This document shows, one piece after another, positions 1-11,041 of a DNA stretch of 64,000 nt. A model generated the notes under the pieces. That model was not told the origin of the DNA. It ran no database searches and saw only the letters and a list, made by a program, of their open reading frames with translations. The position numbers and the translations under genes are program-made. Each line of letters starts with the position of its first letter. Position 1 is the first letter of the stretch. Origin of the DNA: Scytalidium lignicola (lineage: Eukaryota > Ascomycota > Leotiomycetes); the NCBI GenBank assembly GCA_002812745.2, contig NCSJ02000066.1:62001-126000 (forward strand), read 5' to 3'.

Positions 1-1
1 C

Positions 2-1882
2 GATGCAAACGTGAAGGTCCAGATCAACAGCACCGATAACCCGGATGTCAGCTTAGCTTGTGTGGAAGCGAATCTGTCAAACGGACAGACTGTTGATCAA
101 AAAGGCGTGGGATGGGCGACTGCTGTCATTTCTGGATTGGCTTTGGTAGCATCAGCCGTCACTTCTGGGCTTGGTCACTCAAATACCGCAGCTCACGTTG
201 CAGCAAACGCTCTGTCACTCTTTGGCTACCTCCAAGCTCAGGCAATTATTGGATTAACCGCGATCCACATGCCACCCATCGTGCAGTCCTGGACCCAGAA
301 CTTCGACTGGAGCATGGGTATCATTGAGGTGGATTTCATGCAAAGTATCGCTACCTGGTATCAGAAGGCAACTGGAGGGACTCCGGCCACCGTTCTTAAT
401 AGCCTTACAACCACATCGGTTCAAGTCGAGAAGCGTGCTCTTGGTAAGCGCTCGGTCGATACGACTATCAAACTCCTCACTCGCGCCCACGATGCTCTGC
501 ATAAACGGTCGACCGGCCAGACGCCCGTCACGGGTAATTACGTCGTCAAGGGCATTAAGCGTGTAGCTTTCCGGGCCGGCATGGAAGCTACTAATGTCTT
601 TATGACTGGACTTGCCTTCTTCTGTATCTTCATTGCCTTCACAGTCATTGCCGTCGCTATTTTCAAGGCCTTCTGCGAGCTCGCCGTGAAGCAGCAGTGG
701 ATGAAGAGTGACAAATTCCAGGACTTCCGAAACGGTTGGTTCACTGTTCTCAAGGGCATCATGTTCCGCATGGTCCTCATTGGATACCCTCAAATGTGCA
801 TTCTCTGTTTCTGGGAGTGGACGCAGGTCGATTCCCCTGCCGAGGTTGTTCTCGCCGTATTCTTCTTCTTTGGCATGACAGGAACACTTGCTTGGGCTGC
901 ATTGAAGGTTGTCCGAATCGCCCAACGATCCGTTGCGATGCACCGAAATCCGGCGTACATTTTGTACTCGGATCCTTCATCACTCAACAAATGGGGTTTC
1001 CTTTACGTTCAGTTTAGGGCTTCTGCTTACTACTTCGTTGTCCCGACTCTCATTTACATGTTGATCAAGAGCATGTTCATTGCCTTTGCCCAGAATAGTC
1101 CGACTGCCCAGGCCGTTGGACTTGTAATTATCGAGGCCGCTGCATTGATCGGCGCCAGTGTTCTTCGACCGTGGATGGACAAAAGCACCAACACCTTCAA
1201 CATCTCAATTTGTGCTGTCAACTTCATTAACGCAATCTTCCTTTTGGTCTTCTCAGATGTGTTTGGTCAACCAGGTCTGGTTACAGGTGTTATGGGTGTC
1301 ATCTTCTTTGTCCTCAATGCTGTCTTCTCCCTGGTTCTGATCATCCTCGTCCTGCTTGCCACGATCTATGCCTTCGTCAGGAAGAACCCGGATAACAGAT
1401 ATCAACCAATGACAGATGACCGCGCTTCCTTCATCAAGTCCACGACACAATTGACTACTGAGTTAGATGCATTAGGAGCAACAGCCAGGGGTGATGTCAA
1501 GCAGCACAATCTTGACCTCGACGATGACAATGAATCCTGGTCTTCGGACTCGATAAGACAAGCTGCAAATCAACCTGTTGTGGGAGCTACAGTTACCCCA
1601 GGTGCCCACAACCAATACAGAGATCCACCTCGTTCACCAATCTCTCCGTCAATGCCCCTGTTCCCTGCAAACCACCAAGCTGCACCTCCAAGCTACCAAG
1701 ACAACCGACCTTTTGCAGGCGGTGATTCGCGGCCGAACAACGAGAAGCCACTGATGAACAGAGCTGCTGCACCATCTCCTTCCCCTTACCGTCCCAATAC
1801 AGCACAGTCCAATAATTCGGGCTACAGACCGGCGAACAATGTCAGCCCTGCAGGATTCGGAAATCAAAACACTGCCAGGTAA
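2..1882 (+). CDS. FLC/TRP-like channel protein, 5' end outside the window
   Basis: This is the 3' part of a fungal flavin-carrier (FLC) / TRP-like (Pkd2-related) membrane protein. These proteins sit in ER, vacuolar or plasma membrane and are linked to FAD transport, calcium and wall integrity (family knowledge). The frame is open to the left edge and its first in-frame start-like codon is only a GTG at 11, so the N-terminal signal peptide and lipid-binding domain lie upstream. Visible are about nine hydrophobic segments between nucleotides ~110 and 1380, then a hydrophilic tail rich in Pro, Ser and Asn with a PPSY motif (possible WW/Rsp5-type ligase site, inference). No intron is needed in the visible part. 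The TAA stop is at 1880-1882. Confidence 0.85.
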   Translation, partial: DANVKVQINSTDNPDVSLACVEANLSNGQTVDQKGVGWATAVISGLALVASAVTSGLGHSNTAAHVAANALSLFGYLQAQAIIGLTAIHMPPIVQSWTQNFDWSMGIIEVDFMQSIATWYQKATGGTPATVLNSLTTTSVQVEKRALGKRSVDTTIKLLTRAHDALHKRSTGQTPVTGNYVVKGIKRVAFRAGMEATNVFMTGLAFFCIFIAFTVIAVAIFKAFCELAVKQQWMKSDKFQDFRNGWFTVLKGIMFRMVLIGYPQMCILCFWEWTQVDSPAEVVLAVFFFFGMTGTLAWAALKVVRIAQRSVAMHRNPAYILYSDPSSLNKWGFLYVQFRASAYYFVVPTLIYMLIKSMFIAFAQNSPTAQAVGLVIIEAAALIGASVLRPWMDKSTNTFNISICAVNFINAIFLLVFSDVFGQPGLVTGVMGVIFFVLNAVFSLVLIILVLLATIYAFVRKNPDNRYQPMTDDRASFIKSTTQLTTELDALGATARGDVKQHNLDLDDDNESWSSDSIRQAANQPVVGATVTPGAHNQYRDPPRSPISPSMPLFPANHQAAPPSYQDNRPFAGGDSRPNNEKPLMNRAAAPSPSPYRPNTAQSNNSGYRPANNVSPAGFGNQNTAR

Positions 1883-3063
1883 ACAACACATGATCCACAC
1901 TTCTCGTGTAGTAGATATAATGAAGCTGACAATCAAATTAGCCCTTGGCAACGTGGAGCAGGCTATGACCACTAATGAAGAGGGGTTTAACTGGGCGTTC
2001 TGACTTTGTCCGCAATTCCGTTCGATAAAACGGGACAGGTGTTTGATTTTAATATGCATAGTTTCGTATAAGTGGAGAGAATCAAACCCGGAGTTCACTG
2101 AATGAGTTTTGTTTCTTTTGTTGTTTTGCATGGTAAGCACGAGGGGCAAGGAGACATATGGGACCATGGATCTGAATACAAGCTCTGAGCCTGTGCTCAC
2201 CGGAATGCGTCCCAAGTAACACTGCCAACCAGCCAGTGCCGATACCTATATGGTGTAATACTCTACTACACCTACCTTACCACCGCCTGTCTCTCTCAGA
2301 CTAAACCGTCTCATTTTCATTGTGTCATTGGGTATCGGGTGGGATTTCGCACTTGGAGCTGGTTCAAGCATATCAGATCCAGTAAATCAATCAGTCACAA
2401 TCTTGATAAAAGAAGTTAAAAAGATGAGGGTGCGTGTGTGTTCGTGTGTTTCGATATCCTCTTTTTTTTATTTTTACATTGTCTTGGGCTGTTGCTGGTC
2501 GTGGGCATATTCTGTACATAACCCTCACTCGAGCATAAATAGCACTTGCTCAATGGCGGCGTGTATTGCAATGGGATGTATGTTTAGATTTAAGGTTGAT
2601 TTTTTATTATATTTTTATTTATTGATTTGATCTGGGGTTTGGAATTGCATATGTAGTCGTATATGGATGGCCTCGTAAGTACTTGTTGGCTCGAATAGAA
2701 AGGATAAAGTTTTATAGCCTTTTATCACCTTCCTCTCTTCCAGCCTTCCAGGCATATATACATATGTGAAGTTAAGATAAATGTATTAAGATGCATATAG
2801 TATTCCTAATCATTCATATCTCGACTGCCATCTATTAACAGCAATAATCCCCTCTCTATCTAAACAGTGTGTGAAGAGTTTTGAAATCCTTTTGCGGGAA
2901 AAGTTTTATATAATACAATAGCCTAGCTGAGATTTTCGTACACCTCCATTCCATTTCATTCCACTCCCCCCNGTTCTAATTGTGTTACACTTCGGAAATT
3001 CCCCCCCCCCCCACCGCCTGTCTCAGTAGCAGTATTAGTGATGTAATTTACTTTTTTTTTTTT
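1883..3063. other. Convergent intergenic region, no gene
   Basis: This lies between two convergent genes and should hold both 3' UTRs. It is AT-rich with T-runs (2463-2475, 2600-2625), a C-run at 3001-3012, and one N (2972). The reading frames here are short and resemble nothing I recognise. Confidence 0.6.
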
Positions 3064-3998
3064 NCATTGAGTTGGTTTGCTCGACTTTGATGCTGCATTT
3101 GCCGCACGGTTCAAGGCCTTTGCTTCTCGTGTCGTCCGCTTTCCGATATCCCATCCCCAACCTCGTAGGATTCGGACTACCTTTGGCGTTATGGCCGCTG
3201 TGAGGGGGACTCGGATGAAGATGAAGGATTTGTGGATTGCATAGGCGAGAGCTAGTTGAGTTGCTAAACCTGATATTCAAAAGGTGTTAATATTAGTCAA
3301 TTTTGAAAGTATATATCAAATCAATATAGCGAGAGGGAGGGGAATGGGGGAAATAGGAATGGTAGATACGTACTGGCATCCTTTTTATTCATCATCTCTG
3401 CCTCCTCCACGCCGTGTCCTGCCGCCTCATGGTCATTGGCGTTATCCTCCTTCTTATAAGCCTTCCTCCATTCTTGCCATTTCTCCTTCACATTATCTGG
3501 TACGAATCGCTTGACGTGCGAGACTATGATATGCTCCCATTCGGCGATCTTCTCCGTCCCGAGTTGCCTCACTAGTAAGAAACATAAGGGTAAATCTAAC
3601 GCAGTGAGCGCTAGGTAGACTCCTAATGCAGACCAGCCATACTCCCTAGACAACTTCTTCATCCGCGCGCCTATACTGTTTGGTTCTGCGGTATTCGCAT
3701 CGGGGTTCGGTGCTTTTGTATCATTTAGCCTTGCGCGGGAGTTATGGAAGGAGCGGCGGAATGAGGCTCGGAGACGGCTGAGTATCGTGGAAGGCTGGAT
3801 TGTTCGTTTGAGAGGGTTGGAAGAGGAGAAGGAGAAAGATGTGGGCGGTTTTCGGGAGCTGCGAATGGTGGCGTACGCTCGTTGTATGGAGGTTGGTTTG
3901 AGTTGTAGAATATTCGGTCTGGAAGTCGTCTGAGGTCGGGCTATGGTCCTTAAGCCGATGCCTATCGGCTGTATTCGCTGAGCTCGAGCTGCATTCAT
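3064..3998 (-). CDS. DUF1279 (FAM210/Nat2-like) mitochondrial membrane protein
   Basis: This two-exon gene has exon 1 at 3998-3374 and exon 2 at 3269-3064, with a 104-nt intron (GTACGT..CAG), giving about 276 aa. The N-terminus is Arg/Ser-rich without acidic residues and looks like a mitochondrial presequence. The DUF1279 domain starts around residue 120 with a KKLSREYGWSALGVYLALT segment (first membrane helix) and continues across the splice into LATQLALAYAIHKSFIF and the ITPKVVRILRGWGWD motif, ending in a charged helix. Relatives (human FAM210A/B, yeast Nat2) are inner mitochondrial membrane proteins affecting mitochondrial translation or structure. The start is the first ATG giving the presequence. 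The stop codon reads TGN because of an N at 3064, and TGA is expected whether the N is A or spurious. Confidence 0.85.
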
Positions 3999-4714
3999 TG
4001 TGCTTGAGTATGTTGAGTGATAACTGTGTCTTTCTGGCGAGTCTGTTTGCCCCCCCCCNAACAAGTAATATCCTTAGCCGTCGGAGGATTGAATTATACC
4101 TCCTCTCAGATCCAACTTTTACCAACTAAAGAGACTCAAGACAAGTCTATCTGCAAGTATTCCGACAACTTCACAACCTCAGACTGGCCCAATTCCTAAT
4201 TCCTCAATTCTTGCAGCATGTTACAGCGCTTCTGCGTCGGTGACGTTGGTCGTCGTATGACCTAGTAATCCGAACAAATTAATAATTTTGCGGCCGCTCG
4301 TTCATTCCAACCCCTACCCCTGCCTCTCCAATCACGATCCTTCAAACCATCATTATTACAAGTGAGATTTTATTCTACAATCAATCAGTCAATTGATTAT
4401 TAGTTGATAGTTAACTATATGAATTAATAACTAGTTTATCATTAGCCATGGATTAATTTTGATATAAAAATAACCAGAAGTCCATTTGTGATAACAGACT
4501 TCTGAATAGAATGATCTTATTCGTTAATGGGAGTTGGTAGCTCCAGGACTTGGTCTAATTATATTCTTTGGTGGCTTGCGGACCATCAACTGTCATATCT
4601 TTTTTTNCTGCGGCTCACTTAGAGAAAATAATGGTTTTGCGTATTCCCATTGACGACAGAAAACGATATATTATCTAAATATGCTCCACTCAACCCTAAT
4701 AAATCTTGATGTTG
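3999..4714. other. Intergenic, AT-rich, no gene
   Basis: This holds the upstream region of the DUF1279 gene and the 3' flank of the F-box gene. Two Ns (4059 after a C-run, 4607 after a T-run) and AT-rich sequence at 4380-4480 are visible. I see no supported gene. Confidence 0.6.
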
Positions 4715-5770
4715 CTATTTGGTAAAAGACATGATGACATCCCGCTCGTTGAAATATCCCTCACGTCGAATGAATTCTGGTACTTTGACGGGAACTGTAC
4801 CCTTTTTACTTAATTCCCATAAAGTTTGAGCTTCACCACATTGTCGAAAATGTTCCAAAAAGCCACTGTGTGAATATATACGGTCTCGTAGGATACAGGC
4901 ACCAGCATTAACGCCTGGACCCATTAAACCTTTCTCAAGAGCAATTTGACAGCCTATGCAGCAAATTCCATATTGAACGGTATTGTTTGCTGCATCAAGG
5001 TATGGTAAAGTGGTGACTGCCATATATCGTAGCATATCTTTATATGATGAATCCGGGCGTGTTGTTGCGCTGGCATCTAGATGTCTGAATACCTTGATTA
5101 TTTGCTCTTCTGCTAAAATATACATTCTCCTTTTGCGGGACGTTTCCTCCATTGAATATATCCCGGGTATTGTCTTTAACACTGGCATTGAATTGCGTAG
5201 AAGTCGTGGAGATAAATTAAACTTTCTTCCCGCCTCCGTAAGTGATATGAGGCGTAGCTGGGAAGCTGTCTTCAAGCAAGGAAAACAGCATCTCATAAAA
5301 GATGGAAGAAAGATAAAGCCACCGAATGAGCCACAAAGGAGACAGTCCCGTGTACAGAACACATCAAATAAATCACGTAAAGTAAACCATGATGCTATAC
5401 TTGTCCTTAGGATAGCACAGAGCACCCCAGGAGCATAAAGCATGATTGGTTGACACCCTTGGACTGTACAGACAATTTGGCGGGCACGTAAATTAACCTG
5501 GCGGAATTGGAACAAGGAGTTAATATCCAGAAGGAGGCTTATTTCGTGGAGAATTTCGAGAGGTAGATTTTCAAGGCGTCCAAGAGTTGTAAAGGTTGAG
5601 CGGACAAATGGTTGAGTTATAGAGCTGCGAATTCTTTCATGCTCACGTGGATTTATTCTGATGACGGCGAGGTCGAAATCTCGACGATGATAAGCAGCAA
5701 CGCGCACGATATCGTCCTCATATCTCCCCTCGAACTGGAATTTCAGCTTTGATTGTGTCATGCCGTCCAT
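4715..5770 (-). CDS. F-box domain protein
   Basis: This is a single-exon protein of 351 aa from the first in-frame ATG at 5770; the frame extends to 5845 only through a GTG. An F-box lies at about residues 65-100, with core LENLPLEILHEISLLLDINS followed by FRQVNLRARQIV, the usual Skp1-binding helix set. The C-terminal half has Cys/His pairs (CCIGC, later HSGFLEHFRQC) that could bind zinc, which is an inference. F-box proteins bring substrates to SCF ubiquitin ligases; the substrate cannot be told. An upstream exon cannot be excluded, since ATG TTA G precedes GTGAAT at 5845. Fungal genomes carry many such lineage-specific F-box genes. Confidence 0.75.
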   Translation of the reverse strand: MDGMTQSKLKFQFEGRYEDDIVRVAAYHRRDFDLAVIRINPREHERIRSSITQPFVRSTFTTLGRLENLPLEILHEISLLLDINSLFQFRQVNLRARQIVCTVQGCQPIMLYAPGVLCAILRTSIASWFTLRDLFDVFCTRDCLLCGSFGGFIFLPSFMRCCFPCLKTASQLRLISLTEAGRKFNLSPRLLRNSMPVLKTIPGIYSMEETSRKRRMYILAEEQIIKVFRHLDASATTRPDSSYKDMLRYMAVTTLPYLDAANNTVQYGICCIGCQIALEKGLMGPGVNAGACILRDRIYSHSGFLEHFRQCGEAQTLWELSKKGTVPVKVPEFIRREGYFNERDVIMSFTK

Positions 5771-6033
5771 CCTAATGGATGATACAATATTGATACAATA
5801 TGAGAGCCGAGGATCTTCAAAATTGTTCAAGGATAAAAAATTCACCTAACATCGTTGTTGCGGTTAGAAAGAGGTACGTTGATGAAAGTTGATTGAATCC
5901 CCGCCTCCTGACTGTAATTGCATTGGTAGATGAAAGATACCACTGAACCTATCTCTATCAAGCATATTGAAATTATTTCGGGCCTTGTGATAGCGGGTTA
6001 GCCAAGTTGAAGGAAGCAGCTTTCATAACATTG
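5771..6033. other. Upstream region of the F-box gene
   Basis: Presumed promoter and leader of the F-box gene. Nothing else is recognised. Confidence 0.5.
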
Positions 6034-6489
6034 CTAAATACATGGATGAATGTGGTAAAATCCGGACGGATTGAATTGTTGTACTTCTTCCTCGAGACAT
6101 AGCTTTCCATCTTGTCTAGATGTGACTATATATGGAGATGGTACCAAAACCTGAAGAGCTTCAGATCGAGTAGATTTTACTCTAACCATATCTATCGTCT
6201 CCTCATCGTCAGGGATTACAATCAGCTTCACAAGAGTCCAACTTGTACAAGTTGCCACTTTAGTGCTCTGAGCTGCCACTCTTCCTACTGGTATCCCGGC
6301 TGCAGCTCCAGGACCAACAGCAGCACCAGATCTGAGAGATTCAGCAACCCTCTAGAGGAGAGCTAGTTGCACCTTCACAGCAGCAAGTGAAGCTAGCAAC
6401 TCGAAGACTTCCTGTGCTATAATCGTCCTCGATAATATCGCTGTCCCTTCAGGAGTAACACTTGATCTGACCAGTCTCACCAAAGGCAT
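6034..6489 (-). pseudogene. Interrupted reading frame, unknown family
   Basis: On the minus strand a frame of 152 codons runs from ATG 6489 to the stop at 6034, broken once by an in-frame TAG at 6354-6352. The residues on both sides look protein-like (for example [20 protein letters not shown] before, RVAESLRSGAAVGPGAAAG after). No intron with good borders removes the TAG. A CAG-to-TAG change, as RIP or ordinary decay would make, is one explanation. It could also be a chance frame. I do not recognise the family. Confidence 0.3.
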
Positions 6490-7030
6490 ACACGTCAAAT
6501 ATGACCCTATTACACAATTATACAACATGAGAAATACTGGTCGAGGTAATATTCGAAGGAAACAGGACTTAGGGTTACGCGGAGTGGTCTTGCATACCGA
6601 TTACTAGATTGATATTGGACGGTGTCACAGGAGCTATGGATAGTTCAGAACGAACATCTATATTCTGCGTGGGGAAGGAAATTGCTCAGATTGGATTTGG
6701 AGCAGGATTGGAGGAAAGAAGAGCACGAAATGTCAAGATATTCCTCGTGGGGCTTCTTGCTAATTGATTTCACAAATTAACCCATGGTAATCTGTGCAAG
6801 AGGTTGAAGAATGAATATACAATGCTATTGTCTCGCCTTACCCGCTTTTATTGTAATTAAACCATTTTTTAACGTGTCCCTATGTCCATTTTGTGCTGGT
6901 ACAAATTTATGCCATATCTTCCAACCGTGGAAGATTTCTTTTTCTCTTCGTAATTCATTAAGTCCACAATAGTCATCAAATTATAAGACAACAAACGCTG
7001 TTCTGATATTTATATCTTCTTTCTCTTCTG
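6490..7030. other. Intergenic, no clear gene
   Basis: A short plus-strand frame around 6618-6766 looks weakly protein-like ([14 protein letters not shown]..), but it has no good start and closes quickly. No gene is supported. Confidence 0.4.
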
Positions 7031-7593
7031 TCATTGTTTCATAGTTGTCTCTCCAGGTCCTCTATTCTTCGGAATCTTCTCATAAGCATTTGGGCTGGGT
7101 GCTCTTCTCTTTCGTGATGCCTTGCCCTTTCCATGGTTATGGTTATGTCCGCAGCTCTCTTTCCTGCTCGATCGTGCAGCACCGTCATCACCACTGTCAC
7201 TATCCGAATCGGAGGATGAACTTTCATCGGAGGATTCGTCCATTGGGCGGGGAGCGTGGTATATACAGCATACTACGTGGTTATCGTCAGCTTTGCACTT
7301 ATTTTCGATTTCATTATCGGGATTTGTTCCAGTTCCATTCAACGAGACTAGTAAGATTTTAGCTCACCTTTACTACTCTTTCGTCCTAATCCTTCATTAT
7401 CAACTACATCTTCTGCCCAACGGATTCTTCTTCCATTGCTAACCCCCGAACTTGGCTCTCCATCCTGACTTATGCGCCTGGCTCCACGCAGATGCAGGAC
7501 TGCTTGTCGGGGTGCAGTGCTTACTATGCGGGGCGAGCGTTCAACCTGGGTTTGGGAGTTAGAAACTGGTGGTGCGCGTTGCATGGTTGCCAT
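7031..7593 (-). CDS. ypi1: Type 1 protein phosphatase regulator YPI1
   Basis: This two-exon gene has exon 1 at 7593-7368 and exon 2 at 7272-7031, with a 95-nt intron (GTGAGC..TAG), giving about 155 aa. Splicing joins RIRWAEDVVDNEGLGRKSSK to VCCIYHAPRPMDESSDE, the hallmark of the YPI1/inhibitor-3 family, whose members bind and regulate the PP1 catalytic subunit Glc7 in the nucleus. The RIRW stretch matches the PP1-docking RVxW-type motif. After the Cys pair comes an acidic Ser/Asp run, then a basic His/Lys/Arg-rich tail, as in other members. The start chosen is MATMQRAPP at 7593; a second ATG at 7584 is possible. A CACGTG palindrome lies about 510 nt upstream. Confidence 0.93.
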
Positions 7594-8279
7594 CGCTGGA
7601 TTGTATATTAGAATGTGTCGGTGGCGATTGTGTGATGCGGTTCGGATATGAACCTTGAGTGAGGCTGGCAAGCTTAAGAGGATATGTAAGTCGATATAAA
7701 TGTATAATCTTCGGGAATATAATTATGCTGGAAGTGGTTGTTCGTCCTGTTTTGTAAGACAAATTGTCCCTCTCTCAGTCTTTGTGAGGCGCATGCGACA
7801 ACGTGCTTTTGCTCTTAACTTTCTGGCTTTCTAATTGGATCCAACGCAGCAATCGCTGTGTGTCGTGTCTATCAATTAATGTTCAGCAGCCTCTTAGAAA
7901 TGTGTATTCTTCCGTATGGAAAAGAATGACAGATGATTAAGATATGCAGGTAATAACGCTGGAGACGATGTAGGAAGATGTGGTTGTGTTTCTTTGGCTT
8001 CGTTGCCCCACGTCATGGAAGTGAGGAGATTGCCAAGGTTTCTGTCGTCTCGGACGAAAAGAGTTTAGCGCCAGGGAAGGAGGGGCCAACCCGACAATAA
8101 TTGATTCATCACGTGATTTAACATAGATGCAATGGGATCGTGGGGGTTTATGATAACGAACAAACCACTTGAAATAGCTTCGTGACTGATGTACGGTAGA
8201 CTCAAGTAATTATAGTCTCGTGAGAAAAGTTTAGTATATTTATCATCAGCATGTACTCGTTATGGCCAAAACGGCCTTC
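7594..8279. other. Intergenic: ypi1 promoter side
   Basis: This is the upstream region of ypi1 and the 3' flank of the next minus-strand gene. It contains the 10-bp palindrome ATCACGTGAT at 8108-8117, a bHLH/Cbf1-type core. There is no gene. Confidence 0.6.
8108..8117. promoter_or_regulatory. ATCACGTGAT palindrome (bHLH-type site)
   Basis: A perfect palindrome containing CACGTG, upstream of ypi1. The same core recurs before SDHAF2 (12318), before HAS1 (37192) and between ERV25 and U1-C (38596). Binding by a bHLH factor is inferred from the motif only. Confidence 0.35.
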
Positions 8280-9855
8280 TCATATAGACATCAGAAGCAT
8301 CATCAATCCCATACATGTCCATAATAATCGTGAATTCAGAGCGAGAACTCTAGATTCTACACCAGAGGATTCCTTTTGCACAACTGACGTTGCACTCCCT
8401 GAAATACTTGAGCAGCTCGCTGTTCCACATGCAAACCCGCTGGGACAACAGTTACCTCCAACACTAGCAGCACAACTAGTCCATCCCGTAGCGCAGCTCC
8501 CACTCTGAGTGTTTACCGTCGCAGCGCTTCCCACGGGAACAACAATAGTTGCTTCCGAGCTAATAATCGTTGTGGATTGAGTCGCCGGGCAATTCGTTAA
8601 TGAGCAGTCTCTCCCAGTGCGGCAGCATCCACCGGCATAGAAAGCCGAGCAAGCGTAGAAGCCTACCGGACAGTTTGTACCGGATGATGTTGAAGCTGGT
8701 GCGCTGGTGATTACAGAAGTATCACTCGTTGGGCGGACCGGAGCAACTCCTGTTACTGAATTAGTAGGAGTTGATACTCCTACCAGGCTTGTGGAGGATG
8801 TGGTTGTGCCAGTTGGAGTTGCTGTAGGACCACAGGAGAAGGAGCCACACTCGCGGCCGGATGGGCAACATCCTCCTCCTAAGCTTGCTGGACACGACTG
8901 GAACGATGATGAGCAAGTTGTAGAACTCGGAGGGGGGGATGCGATTGTAGTTGTAAGGGTGCTGACTTCAGTCGAAGGTGGGGTCCCTGTTATAGTAACT
9001 GTTGTTGTGATAGTAACAACCAGGGAGGGATCCAACACACCTATCTCAACAGTTAGCTTGATAGATAGAATCTAGATCATATATATACTGACAGCCAGGT
9101 CCCGAACAGATATAATTAGGGATACAACATCCTCCACCTTGATTGTCGGCACAATTTGTATTCCCTGCTGCACAATTTGAGATAGTTCCTCCACAATTGC
9201 TACCATTAGGACAACACCCCACAGGACCAAGCCCAGTATCTTGGATCACGAAACAGGTCTCGTCAGTCGTGCAGCAACTGTTTGGGTATCCGACTACAGA
9301 ACAAGAATTAGTACCAGTTGGGCATGTGAAAGCTCTCCTTTCTAACTGAGCTAGCGCTCGAGCCGAGTTTTTTCTCGATCTCCAGAACAATGCATCATTA
9401 TTTCCCTGGCTCTTCATATCTCCTTCATTCCCTATATGTAACCCAAAAGGAGGCTTGAAAGCGATAGTTGCCGAGGCATTGAGAAGTAGCAGAGCATCTT
9501 CCTCCTCATTCCTAGCTCGTATGGGAAGATTCCAATTCGCAAAACCAGCTTCTCTCCTTGGCTCCAGATCCCCTTCAAACTGCCAATACTCCGGCCAGAA
9601 CTTCTCACTTTCGTCTGTGCTCATCTTCCTTATAGCCACGGGATTTTTGCCTAGTCTGAGATTCTCTTCGATAGCTTCTAGGTCGCGTCGCNTGTGTGGT
9701 GGATCTTCGGGCCAGTACTTGACGTGTGGAGGGAGGTTGTAGGGCCATTGCTTGACGGTTTGTTCTTCGTTGGAAGTCTCTGCTGCGCAGACATGCGATG
9801 TGAGGAGAAGCAACAAGGGACCTGGAAGTCCCAGTAAGCTCAAGAGGGACTTCAT
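8280..9855 (-). CDS. GPI-anchored cysteine-module cell-surface protein
   Basis: Exon 1 is 9855-9093 and exon 2 is 9040-8280, about 507 aa. The N-terminal signal peptide (MKSLLSLLGLPGPLLLLLTS..) and a C-terminal hydrophobic tail after Ser residues suggest a secreted GPI-anchored product. Five cysteine modules follow a roughly 180-aa N-terminal region, with pattern C-x6-C-x4-GGxCC-x4-C-x4-C. Long Ser/Thr stretches between them are probable O-glycosylation regions. The favoured intron (GTCAGT at 9092 to AG at 9041) keeps the frame and a module cysteine; the stronger-looking GTATAT donor 4 nt further on breaks the frame. The N at 9692 keeps the frame. Such proteins are wall components, some of which bind chitin. 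The exact role is unknown. Confidence 0.75.
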
Positions 9856-10433
9856 TCTGTCTGGTCGACTGTTGGTCTGCAAAGAAATTTACAGTTGGTC
9901 TAAGGAGGACCAACTACAGCAGCTCCATGTATTCCGTAGAGCCTCAGTTACTGTCAGGCTCCGTATAGAAATTTAAGCATGGATTGAATAAACAGAATTA
10001 AAATTTAATGATGATATCCGATAAGAGAGCAGTGTAACTGATTAAAGCTAAGCATGAGGCATGCTTCCTACCGTGAGAGCTACGCAAGCTTCCACCGCCT
10101 CGTCATAATTGGGTGGCGGGTGGAGACCACCAAGTCAGCAAGGACACGTCCATACAAGACGGGCTTCCGTACTTCCGTACACGAAGTCTCCAAGATATTG
10201 CTTTTCGATTGAGTACTTGTTTGTAGGAGTTTGTGATTGATAGGAATGGCTAGCACAAGCTTTATGACGTTGACAGCATGAGTGGAAGCTTTATTAGTCA
10301 TGCGACAGCAGCTTGACCCTGAAAAATACCCTTGCATGATTGGCCGTGCATAAATCTCCAAGGCCATCACTTTTGTGTTCAGTTAATTACTAAGCTGACT
10401 TCCACGAAATGTAAAATAATAGATTAAATAGTC
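9856..10433. other. Divergent intergenic region
   Basis: This is the shared upstream region of the GPI-protein gene (minus) and the ATL gene (plus). A 96-codon minus-strand frame at 10080-10370 has no recognisable features and is not supported. Confidence 0.5.
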
Positions 10434-11041
10434 ATGCCTCGGACTGATGAGGCAGAAGCTTTCTATCATGCAGTTTATCGTGCAATCCAAGAAATCCCTT
10501 ACGGGAAAGTTTGCACATACGGCCATATTGCTCGACTCATTGGCACACGTAAGTTCTAGAGGTCGTAAGAATAGCCGTGACAGAAGGCCATCCTTTTTGT
10601 TTCGTTCAATTCCGTCTATAAACTAGTTGTTGAAATGCTTGCAATTGTACAGTGGCTAATGTTATACAGCTCAACGTCCTCGCCAGGTAGGTGTGTGCCT
10701 CAAGCACCTCCCTGAAGACCTTAGTATGACTTTCCACAATGGCAACGTTCCTTGGCAACGAGTAATAAGTTCTAAGGGATCTATATCTCCCAGGTATGAA
10801 TATGAAATATCTAAGTTCTTCCTCTTACTTGATTAAAATTCCATTTCTAAACTGGCTTAGGGGTCACCCATCAGGAGCAGCAAACCAGGCACAAGCTCTA
10901 CGCGCAGAAGGCGTTACTGTCACTAATGGTGCTATGGGGGAGTTTCTTGTTGATTTGGCAGAGTATGGGTGGTTCCCACGTCAACTTCCTAGTGATGCGG
11001 CTGCAGGAGTTGAGCCATATGATGACTCTGATAATGAATGA
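10434..11041 (+). CDS. atl1: Alkyltransferase-like DNA repair protein (MGMT fold)
   Basis: This three-exon gene has exons 10434-10548, 10670-10793 and 10861-11041, giving 139 aa. The product matches the DNA-binding domain of O6-alkylguanine transferases: an AFYHAVYRAIQEIPYGKVCTY start, the RQVG helix, and the stretch NGNVPWQRVISSKGSIS. Where true methyltransferases have the acceptor cysteine (PCHRV), this protein has Trp (PWQRV). That is the signature of ATL proteins, which bind alkylated guanine without removing the adduct and pass it to nucleotide excision repair (known for S. pombe Atl1). The C-terminus is acidic. Both introns have good GT..AG borders and keep phase. Length fits the family (about 100-150 aa). 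Confidence 0.92.

Noticed and set aside
10080..10370. 96-codon minus-strand frame in the ATL upstream region
   Set aside because: No recognisable features; lies in a divergent promoter.
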